The notes beneath the pieces were generated by a model. The model saw only the letters and a list, made by a program, of their open reading frames with translations, made no database searches and had not been told where the DNA came from. A stretch of DNA of 48,173 nucleotides, taken from NCBI GenBank assembly GCA_903938445.1, contig CAJADG010000044.1, positions 1 through 48,173 on the forward strand. The letters are read 5' to 3'. Shown in pieces: positions 25,616 through 35,883 of the stretch (position 1 is its first letter; the number at the start of each line of letters is the position of its first letter). The stretch comes from an uncultured Bacteroidota bacterium. GTDB taxonomy: Bacteria; Bacteroidota; Bacteroidia; Chitinophagales; Chitinophagaceae. The position numbers and the translations under genes are program-made.

Positions 25616-26209
25616 ATGATCGCATTTTTAAGAGGCAATTTTGTACAAGTTACCCCCGCTAAATTAATAGTGGATGTGGGGGGTGTTGGATATGAAGTAA
25701 ATATCAGTTTGTATACCTATGAAGCTATCTCCAAAAAGGAGCAAGGTCAATTGCATACTTATTTGCATATTACCGAAAATGCACAAGTGCTATTTGGTTT
25801 TCATGAATTGCAAGAAAAAGAATTGTTTTTACATTTAATTAGTGTTTCAGGAGTAGGTGCAAGTACTGCAAGAATGATGTTGTCTGGAATGCAACCTGAA
25901 GAAATTGTCCGCGCAATAGTACAAGGAGATGCAAGACAATTGGAAGCAATAAAAGGGATAGGAAAAAAATCAGCAGAAAGATTGGTTTTAGAATTGAAGG
26001 ATAAACTTTCCAAAATTACAATCCATAATAATCCATTAGGAGGATTTGCTGTTATAAAAGAAAATCCACATCAAGATGCAATACAAGCATTAGTTGCTTT
26101 AGGTATACAAAAAGCAATTGCAGAAAAAGCAGTTGATAAAACAATAAAATCCGAAGGCGAAACTCCAAGTTTAGAGTTGCTCATTAAATTGTCGCTAAAG
26201 AATTGTTAA
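25616..26209 (+). CDS. ruvA: Holliday junction branch migration protein RuvA
   Basis: RuvA binds four-way junctions and recruits the RuvB motor. The 197-residue protein has the N-terminal OB domain (MIAFLRGNFV, DVGGVGYEVNIS). Two helix-hairpin-helix motifs follow, around VSGVGASTARMMLSG and IKGIGKKSAERLVLELKDKL. The C-terminal RuvB-binding helices include DAIQALVALGIQKAIAEKAV. Length matches the family. It is followed after 18 bases by sprA in the same reading frame and probably on the same transcript, an arrangement with no evident functional reason. Confidence 0.95.
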   Translation: MIAFLRGNFVQVTPAKLIVDVGGVGYEVNISLYTYEAISKKEQGQLHTYLHITENAQVLFGFHELQEKELFLHLISVSGVGASTARMMLSGMQPEEIVRAIVQGDARQLEAIKGIGKKSAERLVLELKDKLSKITIHNNPLGGFAVIKENPHQDAIQALVALGIQKAIAEKAVDKTIKSEGETPSLELLIKLSLKNC

Positions 26210-26227
26210 TCCGTAATTTATTTTTCA

Positions 26228-29200
26228 TTGAAATTCAATTTATTTTTTTGTTGTATATTTTTATTACTCTTCTCGAGTAAAGAATCTTATGCACAATTAA
26301 ATAATAAGGTCGACTCTACAAAAAAAAGTTCAAATAATGACTCGCTTCATTATCCAATAAAAGATAGGAGAGCTGATTTTTTAACACAACAAAGCAATAA
26401 CCCTTTTGATTTAAGAGATACTAGCTTCATAAAAAAGAATGTTGAATATGATCCTGTAACAAAGCAATATTATATTCGTGAATTCATCAATGGTAGATTG
26501 GTCAAAGTGCCTTCAAGTTTTACATTTAATGATTTTTGGAAATTAAAGTCAGATAAAGACGAAAAAGCATATTTTTTACAAAGATCAAATTCGCTTGGAG
26601 TACTCAATAGAAAAATTAGCAGACCCAAAGCAAAAGTTTTTGATAGTTATTTTGATCGTATGTTTGGAAAAACAGGCTCAGACTTAAAATTGGATTTTAA
26701 GCCTGTTGGAGAAATTAATATCAAAGCTGGATATCAAGGACAAACTGTAATGAATCCTACACTTCCTGAACGTGCTCGTTCCAATGGAGGATTTGATTTT
26801 GATGCAAGTACTAATTTTAGTATGAATGCAAGCATTGGTGATAAATTAAAGTTCCCTGTAAATTTCAATACACTTTCAAACTTGGGTTTTGATAATCAAA
26901 TCAAACTGAATTATAAAGGAAAGAAAGATGAAATAATAAAAAGTATCGAGGCTGGAAATATCAATTATATTTCAAGAAGCGCATTGATTCCAAGTACACA
27001 AAATTTATTTGGTATTAAAACACAGTTACAATTTGGAAAACTTTTTGTAACTGCAGCCATAGCAAATCAAAAGTCTCAAAGGCAATCCATGAATTTGCAA
27101 GGGGGAGCTACTACCCAAAAGTTTCAAAAGAGATTAAATGATTATGAAGAAAATAGACACTTTTTATTAGCCCAATATTTTAGGAATAATTATAATAAAG
27201 CAATGGCTACATTGCCATTGGTAAATTCGCAGGTCCAAGTAAAGCGAATTGAAGTGTGGGTCACTAACAGAAATGGTCAAACCACCAATGCAAGAGATGT
27301 AGTAGGTTTGGCTGATTTAGGGGAGCCCAATCCCCATAATTCAAAATGGCAAAGTAGTGCGAATCCTTATCCTGATAATGCAGCCAACAATTTATATTCA
27401 ACATTGGCAAATAATCAAGGAGCCAGGAATCCTTCCGGAATTGCTTCCATTTTAGCAATGAATGGTTTAAGATCGGCCGAGGATTATGAACGCACTTTTG
27501 CAAGAAAGTTAACAGAAAACGAATATTTTTTCAATCCACAAATTGGATTCTTGTCATTAAATATTCCATTACAACCTGATGAAGTATTAGGTGTTGCTTT
27601 TCAATATACTTATAATGGAAAGGTATTTCAAGTAGGAGAATTTTCAGATAATGTTGCATTAAATCCTTCTAATGGAGTACAACAAATCATGTTCTTAAAA
27701 TTATTAAAAGCAACTACTCAGAGAACTGATTTGCCAATTTGGGATTTAATGATGAAGAATGTGTATTCCTTAGATCTTTTTGGCTCTATTCAACAACAGG
27801 ATTTTCAATTGAATGTGATGTATGAAGCACCTGGTGCAGGTTTAAAAAGATATTTACCTGTTACCAATGCAGCAATGGATGGTAAATCATTAATTAAAAT
27901 ATTACAGTTAGATAGATTAAATAACCATAATGATCCTCAGCCTGATGGTATGTTTGACTACGTAGAAGGGTACACTGTTTTGTCTAAAATGGGACGTATT
28001 GTTTTTCCTTTATTAGAACCTTTTGGCGAAGATTTAAAAAATATTGCATTCAATGGTTTAGACACAAATATTACCAATAAATATATTTTCCCACAATTAT
28101 ATCGTAAAATAAAATCTGAGGCACAAACTTATACCAATTTGGATCGTTTTGTAATGGAGGGTCAAGTAAAAGGAAGTACTGGAGGTGCTGAAATTAGTTT
28201 GAATGCATTTAACGTTCCTCCGGGTTCTGTGAGTGTAAGAGCAGGAGGACAAATTTTAAAAGAAGGAGTAGATTATATTGTTGACTACGGTTCCGGAACA
28301 GTTCGAATTATCAATCCTGGAATTTTAAGTTCAAATATTCCAGTGAATGTTTCTTTTGAAAATAATTTAGGATTTGGATTTCAAGAAAGGGGCTTTAGGG
28401 CATTGCGTGTAGATTATATGGCGAGTAAAAATTTTAATTTTGGATTTTCAACACAAAGATTAAGCGAACGTCCATTTTTTACAAAAACAAATTTTGGTTC
28501 TGATCCTATTAAAAATGCTATGTATGGTTTTGATTTTAATTATAAATCTGAAATACCGGCAGTTACTAGATTAATAAATAAGCTACCTTTTTATAAAACA
28601 AATGCAAAGTCTTACATTACAGCAAATGGGGAAGCTGCTTATTTGCAACCAGGTCATGCGCAACAAATTGGTAAAGGAGCAAGTGGACTTGTATATTTAG
28701 ATGACTTTGAAGCTACTAGAACAGATATAGACTTACGCTTTCCGTTTACAGCATGGGCACTAGCTTCCACTCCTGTTACAAGACTCAATAAATTTCCTGA
28801 AAGTAATTTGGCTGAGAGTATTGATTACAATAAAAACAGAGCAAGGATTTCATGGTATACTATTGAGCCTACTTTACAAGATCGTAATAGTCCTAATAAT
28901 CCTTTGAGTGCTAATCCAGCTTTAATAAGTGATCCAAGGGTAAGACAGGTATTCACCAATGAATTGTTTCCGAATAAAACAACAAATATTACAGATGTTC
29001 AATTACCCACTTTTGACTTAACTTATTATCCAAAAGACAGAGGACCCTATAATTACAACTACAAAGATTTAGATGTTACTGGTAAATTTAAAAGTCCAAA
29101 AGATAAATGGGGTGGAATAATGCGTGCTTTGGATCAAACTGATTTTGAATCAAGCATCATTGAATATGTAGAATTTTGGGTTCAGGATCCATTTATAAAA

Positions 29201-32200
29201 TCACCAGCATCAAAAGGTAGTTTGGTTTTGAATTTGGGAAATGTAAGTGAGGATATTTTAAAAGATGGTCGCCGTTTTTATGAAAATGGTATGCCTACTC
29301 CAACGATTCCTGCTCAAATAGATAGTTCTGTTTGGGGTAAGGTTCCAATTAATCCAATTCAAGTAACCAATGCATTTAGTAATAATGCCGAAGACAGAAA
29401 ATACCAAGATGTTGGATTTGATGGTATGACTGATGATGAAGAGCGTATCAAACGTGCCGATGTAATTAGTCAAATTTCAAATCCATTAGTAGCGCAACAA
29501 TTTATAAAAGATCCTTCTGCAGATAACTATGTATGGTATAGAGATGCACAATATGATGCTGGAAGTGTAGGTATTTTAGGAAGGTACAAATACTTTAATA
29601 ATCCTCAAGGTAATTCGGCAGTTGCAGGCACCAGTCAATTTAGCAGCGCCTCTACCATGTTGCCAGATAATGAAGATTTAAATAGAGACAATACTTTAAA
29701 TGAAACGGAGTCTTATTTTGAATACGAAATTCCTTTGCAAAAAAATAGCATGGGAGTAGGAGCAACAAAATATGTAACCGATACCAAAACGGTTAATGTA
29801 ACCTTAGCAGATGGATCAAAGAGTGTAGAAAATTGGTATTTATTTAGAGTGCCCATTAAATCTTATTCAGACTCAGTGGGAGGGATTAAAGATTTTAAAT
29901 CCATTCGTTTTTTAAGAATGTATTTAACAGGGTTTGAAGATTCCATTACACTTCGTTTTGCCAAATTTAGTTTGGTACGTAATCAATGGAGACAATATAA
30001 TTATGAAGTGGATAGTTCTGGCAACTATACACCATTGTCAACCACAAATAATTCTTCTGTAAATACTTTAGCAGTAAGTATTGAAGAAAATGGGAGTAGA
30101 ACACCTGTAAACTATGTTATTCCTCCTGGGATTGAGCGCGTTCAATTACTTAGTAATAATGGAGTTAATCTTTTACAAAATGAACAAGCTTTAAGTGTAC
30201 AAATTCACAATTTGGAAAAAGGTAAATCACCAAGAGGGGTGTTTAAAACAATGAATGTAGATATACGTAGATATGGTAAACTATCTATGTTCTTACATGC
30301 TGAGAATAAAAATAATCTTTCGCAAACTGAGAATGGAGTTATTACCGCCGTAATTAGAATGGGGCAGGACTTCCAAAATAATTTTTATGAAATTAGAATA
30401 CCATTAACTACCACACCACAAAAAATATATGCAAATGCAGAATCTAATTTAGTTTGGCCTGCACAAAATGAATTGAATTTAAGTTTAATTGATTTAGTGA
30501 ATTTGAAATTAGAAAGAGACAAGCAGCATTATTCTTACACTTCAAAATTTTCAAAAAAACAAAGCAATACTTATCCAAATAATGTACAGACTTATTCTGT
30601 AATGGGTAATCCAAATTTAGGCGAGATTAGGGGGATTATGATCACATTTGAAAATACTTCATCTCAACAACAAATAGATGCAGAAATGTGGATCAATGAA
30701 TTACGATTATCAGATATGGATGAGCGCGGATCTTGGGCGGCAATTGGAAGAATGGATTTAATTATGGCTGATTTGGGAACGCTGGCTGTTTCTGCAAGTA
30801 ATCGTACTGCTGGTTTTGGTACCATTGAGCAAAATATGAATCAGCGTGCAAAAACAGGCTTATCACAAATAGATATTGCAACTAATATTGATGCAGGTAA
30901 ATTATTACCAAAACAAGTTAAACTTTCGTTACCAGTTTTTGCAAGTATTAATAAGTCGGTGGAGACTCCTATGTATGATCCATTTGATAAGGACATACTT
31001 TACCAAGATAAAATAAATGCATTATCGGGTGCAAAAAAAGATTCAGTTATTAATGCATCTGCAGATCAAACCACAATTAAAACTTTGAATTTTACCAATG
31101 TACGTTTCTTGCCTCGTGGCACACCCACTTTAATTAGCTTAAGTAATTTGGATTTTAGTTATTCTTATTCTCAGTTGAGTCAGTCAAGTCCTTTGATTGC
31201 AGAAAATAAAATGGTTAAACAAAGAGGAGCAATTGGATATACCTATAATAGAAATGCAAAACCATTTGAACCTTTCAAGAAAATTTTAAAAAATGCATCC
31301 CCTTGGTTAGCCTGGGCAAAAGATATAAATGTAAACCCTGCTCCTACTTTATTAAGTTTTAGAACTGTATTGGATAGGCAATATGGCGAGTTTACACCAA
31401 GAGTAGTTAGCTCTTATGATGGAACAACTGAAAAAGTAGAAACTACTTACAATAAATACTTTACCATGGTAAGGTTATTTAATATGAGGTGGCCTATTAC
31501 TAGATCCTTAAATATGGATTTTAATGCAACTATGAATTCACGTATTGATGAACCTGATGGGCCTATTAATACACAGGCTAAACAGGATTCAATTACAAGA
31601 ATGTTATTTGGTGGAGGAAGAAACACATTATATAATCAAAGGTTGACAATGCGTTATGAACTTCCTACTAGTAAATTTCCAATTACCAATTGGATAAATT
31701 CGACCTATAATTTTTCAACAAATTACAATTGGATTGGGGCAAGTAGATTAGCACAGTCATTAGGCAATACCATCGAGAATACGATGTCTCAACAAATATC
31801 TGGGCAATTTAATTTTGCCAATTTGTATCGAAAATCAAAATATTTAAACGCTGCACTTAATAATAATTATAATACAGGAAAAAATAGCTTTACAAATCCG
31901 TTGGCTACAAAAGTTTTACTGACAAAAGAAGAAGCATTGGCTGGCAAAGTAGGTAAAGCAAGAGATAGCGCATACAAAGCATGGAAATTAGCAAGAAGAC
32001 AAGAAAGAATTGCACAAAGATTACTCAAAGCAAATGAGCCAATTGAAGTGCCAACCTTTGTAAAGCCGTTTGCAAAGTTCTTAACTATGATGCAAGCAGC
32101 AAATGTTGATTATGGTGAGAACTTTAATAGTAGGTTGCCAGGTTATATGTCTGGAGTTCAATTTTTAGATAAAACATTTACAGGCGTATCCCCAAATATT

Positions 32201-33457
32201 GATTATATGTTTGGAAAACAACCTGATACCGCTTGGTTAAATTCACAAGAGAAGAAAGGATTTTTAACAAGAGATCCAGCATTTAATATGGTTTTTAGAC
32301 AAACATTTGATCAAAAGTTAAGTGCAAGAGTAACACTTGAACCAATCAAGTCTTTAATGATTGACATTAATTTAAATAAAACATTTTCGAAAGAATATTC
32401 TGAATTATATAAAGACACTAGCTTTAATTATAATGGTATCAGAACGCACGCAAATCCTTTGTCAGCAGGTGGCTTCAATATTAGTTATATGGCATTAAAC
32501 ACCTTCTTTGAGAATCATGATCCAAATGTGATTTCACTTCAGTTTAAAGCTTTTCAAAACTATCGAACCATCATTTCACAAAGACTGGGGACAAATATTG
32601 GAGCCAATGGTTATGCATTAGGTTATGGAAGATATGCACAGGATGTTTTAATTCCTTCTTTTATTGCTGCATATACTGGTCAAGATCCTAAGAAAATTTC
32701 TTTAATCAATGAAAATAATAGTAGTATTCGTTCCAATCCATTTACAGGTATGATTCCAAAACCAAATTGGAGCATTATGTATAATGGACTTTCAAAAGTA
32801 CCTGCAATTGCCGAATACTTTTCTAATATCACTATTTCAAATGGTTATAATGGTAGTTTGGCTATGAATAGTTTTACAAGCTCCTTAAACTTTGTGGATG
32901 ATATTACAAAACGAGGCACCCCAACCTTCTTAGATCCAATTAGCGGCAATTATATTCCTTATTTCTTAATACCCAATGTTACCATTAGTGAAAGAATGGA
33001 ACCTTTGATAGGTATTAACGTAACTACAGTGAGTCAATGGTCATTAAGATTTGAGTATAAAAAAAGCAGAATGCTCTCATTAAGTTTAGTGGATTATCAA
33101 TTAAGTGAAAATAATAGTAAAGAGTGGGTAGTTGGTACGAGTTGGAGAAAAAAAGGATTAAGATTACCATTTAATATTCCAGGACTAAATAATGCTAAAC
33201 TAAATAATGATTTGACTTTCCGATTTGATATGTCCGTGCGTGATGTTTATAATAGTAATAGCAGGTTAGATCAAACCAATGCATATGGAACAGGTGGTCA
33301 AAAAGAAGTTACTTTGCAACCTTCCATTGATTATGTTTTGAATAGCAAAATCAATCTTAAATTTTTCTTTGATCAAAGAAGAGCCACGCCATATATTTCA
33401 TCATCACCACCTATTGTCAATACCAGGGCTGGTGTGAATGTTAGAATTGCTTTGTAG
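26228..33457 (+). CDS. sprA: SprA/Sov, type IX secretion outer-membrane translocon
   Basis: SprA is the giant outer-membrane barrel through which T9SS cargo leaves Bacteroidota cells, and is needed for gliding in flavobacteria. The 2409 residues match the F. johnsoniae size. An N-terminal signal peptide (about 1-22, ending ESYAQ) is followed by SprA-type regions such as GQTVMNPTLPERARSNGG, VDYGSGTVRIINPG and LGDFEATRTDIDLRFP-like YLDDFEATRTDIDLR. Alternating beta-strand-rich sequence runs to the C-terminus. The only plausible start is TTG at 26228: the frame is closed upstream by the ruvA stop, and the next Met is about 140 residues in. A T9SS-sorted protein is encoded at 41958-42485. Confidence 0.95.
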   Translation: MKFNLFFCCIFLLLFSSKESYAQLNNKVDSTKKSSNNDSLHYPIKDRRADFLTQQSNNPFDLRDTSFIKKNVEYDPVTKQYYIREFINGRLVKVPSSFTFNDFWKLKSDKDEKAYFLQRSNSLGVLNRKISRPKAKVFDSYFDRMFGKTGSDLKLDFKPVGEINIKAGYQGQTVMNPTLPERARSNGGFDFDASTNFSMNASIGDKLKFPVNFNTLSNLGFDNQIKLNYKGKKDEIIKSIEAGNINYISRSALIPSTQNLFGIKTQLQFGKLFVTAAIANQKSQRQSMNLQGGATTQKFQKRLNDYEENRHFLLAQYFRNNYNKAMATLPLVNSQVQVKRIEVWVTNRNGQTTNARDVVGLADLGEPNPHNSKWQSSANPYPDNAANNLYSTLANNQGARNPSGIASILAMNGLRSAEDYERTFARKLTENEYFFNPQIGFLSLNIPLQPDEVLGVAFQYTYNGKVFQVGEFSDNVALNPSNGVQQIMFLKLLKATTQRTDLPIWDLMMKNVYSLDLFGSIQQQDFQLNVMYEAPGAGLKRYLPVTNAAMDGKSLIKILQLDRLNNHNDPQPDGMFDYVEGYTVLSKMGRIVFPLLEPFGEDLKNIAFNGLDTNITNKYIFPQLYRKIKSEAQTYTNLDRFVMEGQVKGSTGGAEISLNAFNVPPGSVSVRAGGQILKEGVDYIVDYGSGTVRIINPGILSSNIPVNVSFENNLGFGFQERGFRALRVDYMASKNFNFGFSTQRLSERPFFTKTNFGSDPIKNAMYGFDFNYKSEIPAVTRLINKLPFYKTNAKSYITANGEAAYLQPGHAQQIGKGASGLVYLDDFEATRTDIDLRFPFTAWALASTPVTRLNKFPESNLAESIDYNKNRARISWYTIEPTLQDRNSPNNPLSANPALISDPRVRQVFTNELFPNKTTNITDVQLPTFDLTYYPKDRGPYNYNYKDLDVTGKFKSPKDKWGGIMRALDQTDFESSIIEYVEFWVQDPFIKSPASKGSLVLNLGNVSEDILKDGRRFYENGMPTPTIPAQIDSSVWGKVPINPIQVTNAFSNNAEDRKYQDVGFDGMTDDEERIKRADVISQISNPLVAQQFIKDPSADNYVWYRDAQYDAGSVGILGRYKYFNNPQGNSAVAGTSQFSSASTMLPDNEDLNRDNTLNETESYFEYEIPLQKNSMGVGATKYVTDTKTVNVTLADGSKSVENWYLFRVPIKSYSDSVGGIKDFKSIRFLRMYLTGFEDSITLRFAKFSLVRNQWRQYNYEVDSSGNYTPLSTTNNSSVNTLAVSIEENGSRTPVNYVIPPGIERVQLLSNNGVNLLQNEQALSVQIHNLEKGKSPRGVFKTMNVDIRRYGKLSMFLHAENKNNLSQTENGVITAVIRMGQDFQNNFYEIRIPLTTTPQKIYANAESNLVWPAQNELNLSLIDLVNLKLERDKQHYSYTSKFSKKQSNTYPNNVQTYSVMGNPNLGEIRGIMITFENTSSQQQIDAEMWINELRLSDMDERGSWAAIGRMDLIMADLGTLAVSASNRTAGFGTIEQNMNQRAKTGLSQIDIATNIDAGKLLPKQVKLSLPVFASINKSVETPMYDPFDKDILYQDKINALSGAKKDSVINASADQTTIKTLNFTNVRFLPRGTPTLISLSNLDFSYSYSQLSQSSPLIAENKMVKQRGAIGYTYNRNAKPFEPFKKILKNASPWLAWAKDINVNPAPTLLSFRTVLDRQYGEFTPRVVSSYDGTTEKVETTYNKYFTMVRLFNMRWPITRSLNMDFNATMNSRIDEPDGPINTQAKQDSITRMLFGGGRNTLYNQRLTMRYELPTSKFPITNWINSTYNFSTNYNWIGASRLAQSLGNTIENTMSQQISGQFNFANLYRKSKYLNAALNNNYNTGKNSFTNPLATKVLLTKEEALAGKVGKARDSAYKAWKLARRQERIAQRLLKANEPIEVPTFVKPFAKFLTMMQAANVDYGENFNSRLPGYMSGVQFLDKTFTGVSPNIDYMFGKQPDTAWLNSQEKKGFLTRDPAFNMVFRQTFDQKLSARVTLEPIKSLMIDINLNKTFSKEYSELYKDTSFNYNGIRTHANPLSAGGFNISYMALNTFFENHDPNVISLQFKAFQNYRTIISQRLGTNIGANGYALGYGRYAQDVLIPSFIAAYTGQDPKKISLINENNSSIRSNPFTGMIPKPNWSIMYNGLSKVPAIAEYFSNITISNGYNGSLAMNSFTSSLNFVDDITKRGTPTFLDPISGNYIPYFLIPNVTISERMEPLIGINVTTVSQWSLRFEYKKSRMLSLSLVDYQLSENNSKEWVVGTSWRKKGLRLPFNIPGLNNAKLNNDLTFRFDMSVRDVYNSNSRLDQTNAYGTGGQKEVTLQPSIDYVLNSKINLKFFFDQRRATPYISSSPPIVNTRAGVNVRIAL

Positions 33458-33458
33458 T

Positions 33459-34799
33459 TTAGGATTGCTTAGTAAATGCCCATTTAATCATCGTTTTCCA
33501 ATTTACTTTTTTCCCATACATTAAAATACCTGTGCGGTAAATTTTACCACTTAGCCAGGTGGTAAATAAGAATCCGCCAATTAATAAGGACATACTTAAA
33601 GCTAGTTCCCAATAGGATACTGCGCTTGGCACACCATAGGCAACCCTTGCCATCATGACGAGTGGAGAACTGAACGGAATCATACTTGCCCAAAAAGCCA
33701 GAGGGGTATTGGGATTCTGAGTAACCATATTAGTAATGATATAAGAAAAAATAATGGGCATTGTAATAGGGAACATTAAACTTTGTGCATCCTGAGGATC
33801 TTCATTAACAACACTTCCCACTGCTGCAAATAAAGCGGAATAAAATAAATATCCTCCTAAAAAATAAAATATAAAACAAGATAAAATTAATGGCCAATTG
33901 GCAGTTGCTATCGTATGTTGCATATTGTAAATACGCATTGCAGATTCACTTGCTTGAGCCATACCTGCACCAGCCATTTGTCCATTGGATTGTTGTAGGG
34001 AACTAACCTGGTGTTGTAAATCAGCTGGAAGTAATCCCATTCCAACACTTGTTAAACCTGTGATTAATATAATCCACATGGCAAATTGGGTTAACCCAAC
34101 TGCTCCAATTCCAATAATCTTGCCCGACATTAATTCAAATGGCTTCACACTACTAATGATCACTTCAGCAATACGGTTTGTTTTTTCTTCCATTACACCA
34201 CGCATAACCATAGTGCCATATATTAACAATGTCAAATAAATTAAAAATCCACTTGCATAGCCAATACCCATGGCTAGTCCAGCATTACTTTCTTTACTTA
34301 CATTACCGCCTTTGTCTTCATAGGCTTTTAATTCCGCAAATTGAGAAGCTTTATGAATGGAGTCCAAAACGTTTTGATGTATCCCAGCTTCCTGTAACAT
34401 TTGATCTTCAATTGCAGCGTTAATTTTTTCACTGATACTATTTTGAAGCATCAATCCCATTGATTTCTTTGATCTCAATATATAATCTGCCTTACTATTT
34501 TTTTCAAAATGCGGTAAGATCAAAATATCTGTAAATCCTTTTTGGCTGTAGTTGTTGGTGTCGATATTTTCAGGAAATAAAAACTCAATTTGATTCGTAT
34601 TTTTAATGGATGTTTTGATAAATCCATTGGGATCGACCACGGCAATTTTACGATGTTCAGTGCCTGTTGAAGATAAGTAGGCGCTTCCAAATAAAAAACC
34701 CACCATTAATAAAGGCATCAAGAAGGTGATTAATAAAAAGCGTTTATTGCTAACCCTAGTAGTGTATTCTCTTTGTATGATTAACCAAATTTTATGCAT
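33459..34799 (-). CDS. ABC-2 type transporter permease (NatB/YhaP-like)
   Basis: The 446-residue integral membrane subunit pairs with the ATPase encoded just upstream. It begins MHKIWLIIQREYTTRVSNKRF, the typical cytoplasmic start of ABC-2 permeases, with a first helix at about 23-42. A large extracytoplasmic domain (about 45-175) follows, then five more hydrophobic segments at about 177-197, 225-250, 305-330, 345-365 and 390-415. ABC-2 exporters of this type are linked to sodium or small-molecule/antibiotic efflux. The substrate here is unknown. Its stop is 1 base from the convergent sprA stop. Confidence 0.9.
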   Translation of the reverse strand: MHKIWLIIQREYTTRVSNKRFLLITFLMPLLMVGFLFGSAYLSSTGTEHRKIAVVDPNGFIKTSIKNTNQIEFLFPENIDTNNYSQKGFTDILILPHFEKNSKADYILRSKKSMGLMLQNSISEKINAAIEDQMLQEAGIHQNVLDSIHKASQFAELKAYEDKGGNVSKESNAGLAMGIGYASGFLIYLTLLIYGTMVMRGVMEEKTNRIAEVIISSVKPFELMSGKIIGIGAVGLTQFAMWIILITGLTSVGMGLLPADLQHQVSSLQQSNGQMAGAGMAQASESAMRIYNMQHTIATANWPLILSCFIFYFLGGYLFYSALFAAVGSVVNEDPQDAQSLMFPITMPIIFSYIITNMVTQNPNTPLAFWASMIPFSSPLVMMARVAYGVPSAVSYWELALSMSLLIGGFLFTTWLSGKIYRTGILMYGKKVNWKTMIKWAFTKQS

Positions 34800-34817
34800 A
34801 AAAGGTATATTGAAATA

Positions 34818-35750
34818 TTATAAGTTTTGAAAAGCTCTTGTAGTAGCATGTGTTGTTTCAACAAGCTTAATAAAAATATCATTTAAAGAGGGGAGTACTT
34901 CATTGTAGGCGATAATTCTATTGTTATTATGAATTAAATGCCCAAGTACCTGGTTTGAATTATTCCCATCATTAATTTTTACAAATACTTTTTGCCCTTC
35001 TTTTTTTATAATAGAGAATATAGGGTTGTCCGTTATGGAATCAATTTGATCGGTTTCAATTGAAAATATATTTTCCTTAAATTGTTGTTTAATTTCTTGT
35101 ACCGTTCCATCTAAAATCTTCTTACCTAGATTTACCAATACAATATGATCACATATTTCTTCCACCTGTTCCATACGGTGGGTACTAAAAATGATGGTGG
35201 AACCATTTTTTGCAAGCCCAAATATTTCATCTTTAATCAAGTTGGCGTTCACAGGATCTAAGCCACTAAATGGTTCATCTAATATGATCAACTTTGGCTC
35301 GTGTAATACCGTAATTACAAATTGAAGTTTTTGACTCATGCCTTTACTTAAATCCTCTACTTTTTTATTCCACCAGGTTTCCATCTCCAATTTTCTGAAC
35401 CAATATTTTATCTTTTCGGTGGCTTCGGCTTTGGAGAGTCCTTTTAATTGAGCCAAGTAAAGTGCTTGTTCTCCAATTTTCATTTTCTTATACATGCCTC
35501 TTTCCTCAGGCATATACCCAATCTTAGCAATATCCTCAGTTGGATTAAAAGCTTTTCCATCTAATATAATATTGCCTTCATCTGGGTAGAAAATCCCAGT
35601 AATCATTCTAAGAAGGGTGGTTTTACCTGCACCATTTGGACCTAAAAGCCCAAAAATGCTTCCTTTTTGGATATCAAAACTGATATCGTCCACCGCCTTT
35701 TGAGTGGCGTAATACTTTTTTAAACCTTGTAAGCTTAATATTGGATCCAT
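34818..35750 (-). CDS. ABC-2 transporter ATP-binding protein (NatA-like)
   Basis: The ATPase subunit of the exporter has Walker A GPNGAGKTTLLRMI (about 36-49), Q-loop GYMPEERGMYKKM, signature LSKGMSQKLQFV and Walker B LIILDEPFSGLDPVNA. An H-loop STHRMEQ follows, and a DUF4162-like C-terminal segment completes it. I start it at ATG 35750 (MDPILSLQG). The seven-codon longer reading begins with a TTG that is itself part of a TATATTTG promoter box, so it is unlikely. The length is 310 residues. The permease follows after 18 bases. Confidence 0.92.
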   Translation of the reverse strand: MDPILSLQGLKKYYATQKAVDDISFDIQKGSIFGLLGPNGAGKTTLLRMITGIFYPDEGNIILDGKAFNPTEDIAKIGYMPEERGMYKKMKIGEQALYLAQLKGLSKAEATEKIKYWFRKLEMETWWNKKVEDLSKGMSQKLQFVITVLHEPKLIILDEPFSGLDPVNANLIKDEIFGLAKNGSTIIFSTHRMEQVEEICDHIVLVNLGKKILDGTVQEIKQQFKENIFSIETDQIDSITDNPIFSIIKKEGQKVFVKINDGNNSNQVLGHLIHNNNRIIAYNEVLPSLNDIFIKLVETTHATTRAFQNL

Positions 35751-35768
35751 GGGGAAAGTTTTATGATT

Positions 35769-35776
35769 CAAATATA
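35769..35776 (-). promoter_or_regulatory. -7 box TATATTTG of the ABC-2 operon
   Basis: Read on the minus strand it matches TAnnTTTG, 18 bases before the ATG at 35750. It argues against the TTG start that overlaps it. Confidence 0.5.
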
Positions 35777-35883
35777 GATAAGATAATCAATTGCTTGAAT
35801 GCTGATTTTATTCAATGGTTAATTTATAGGAATGGCGTTTTGAAAAAAGGATAATAGGCTATATTCGTTAAAATTTATAGCAT

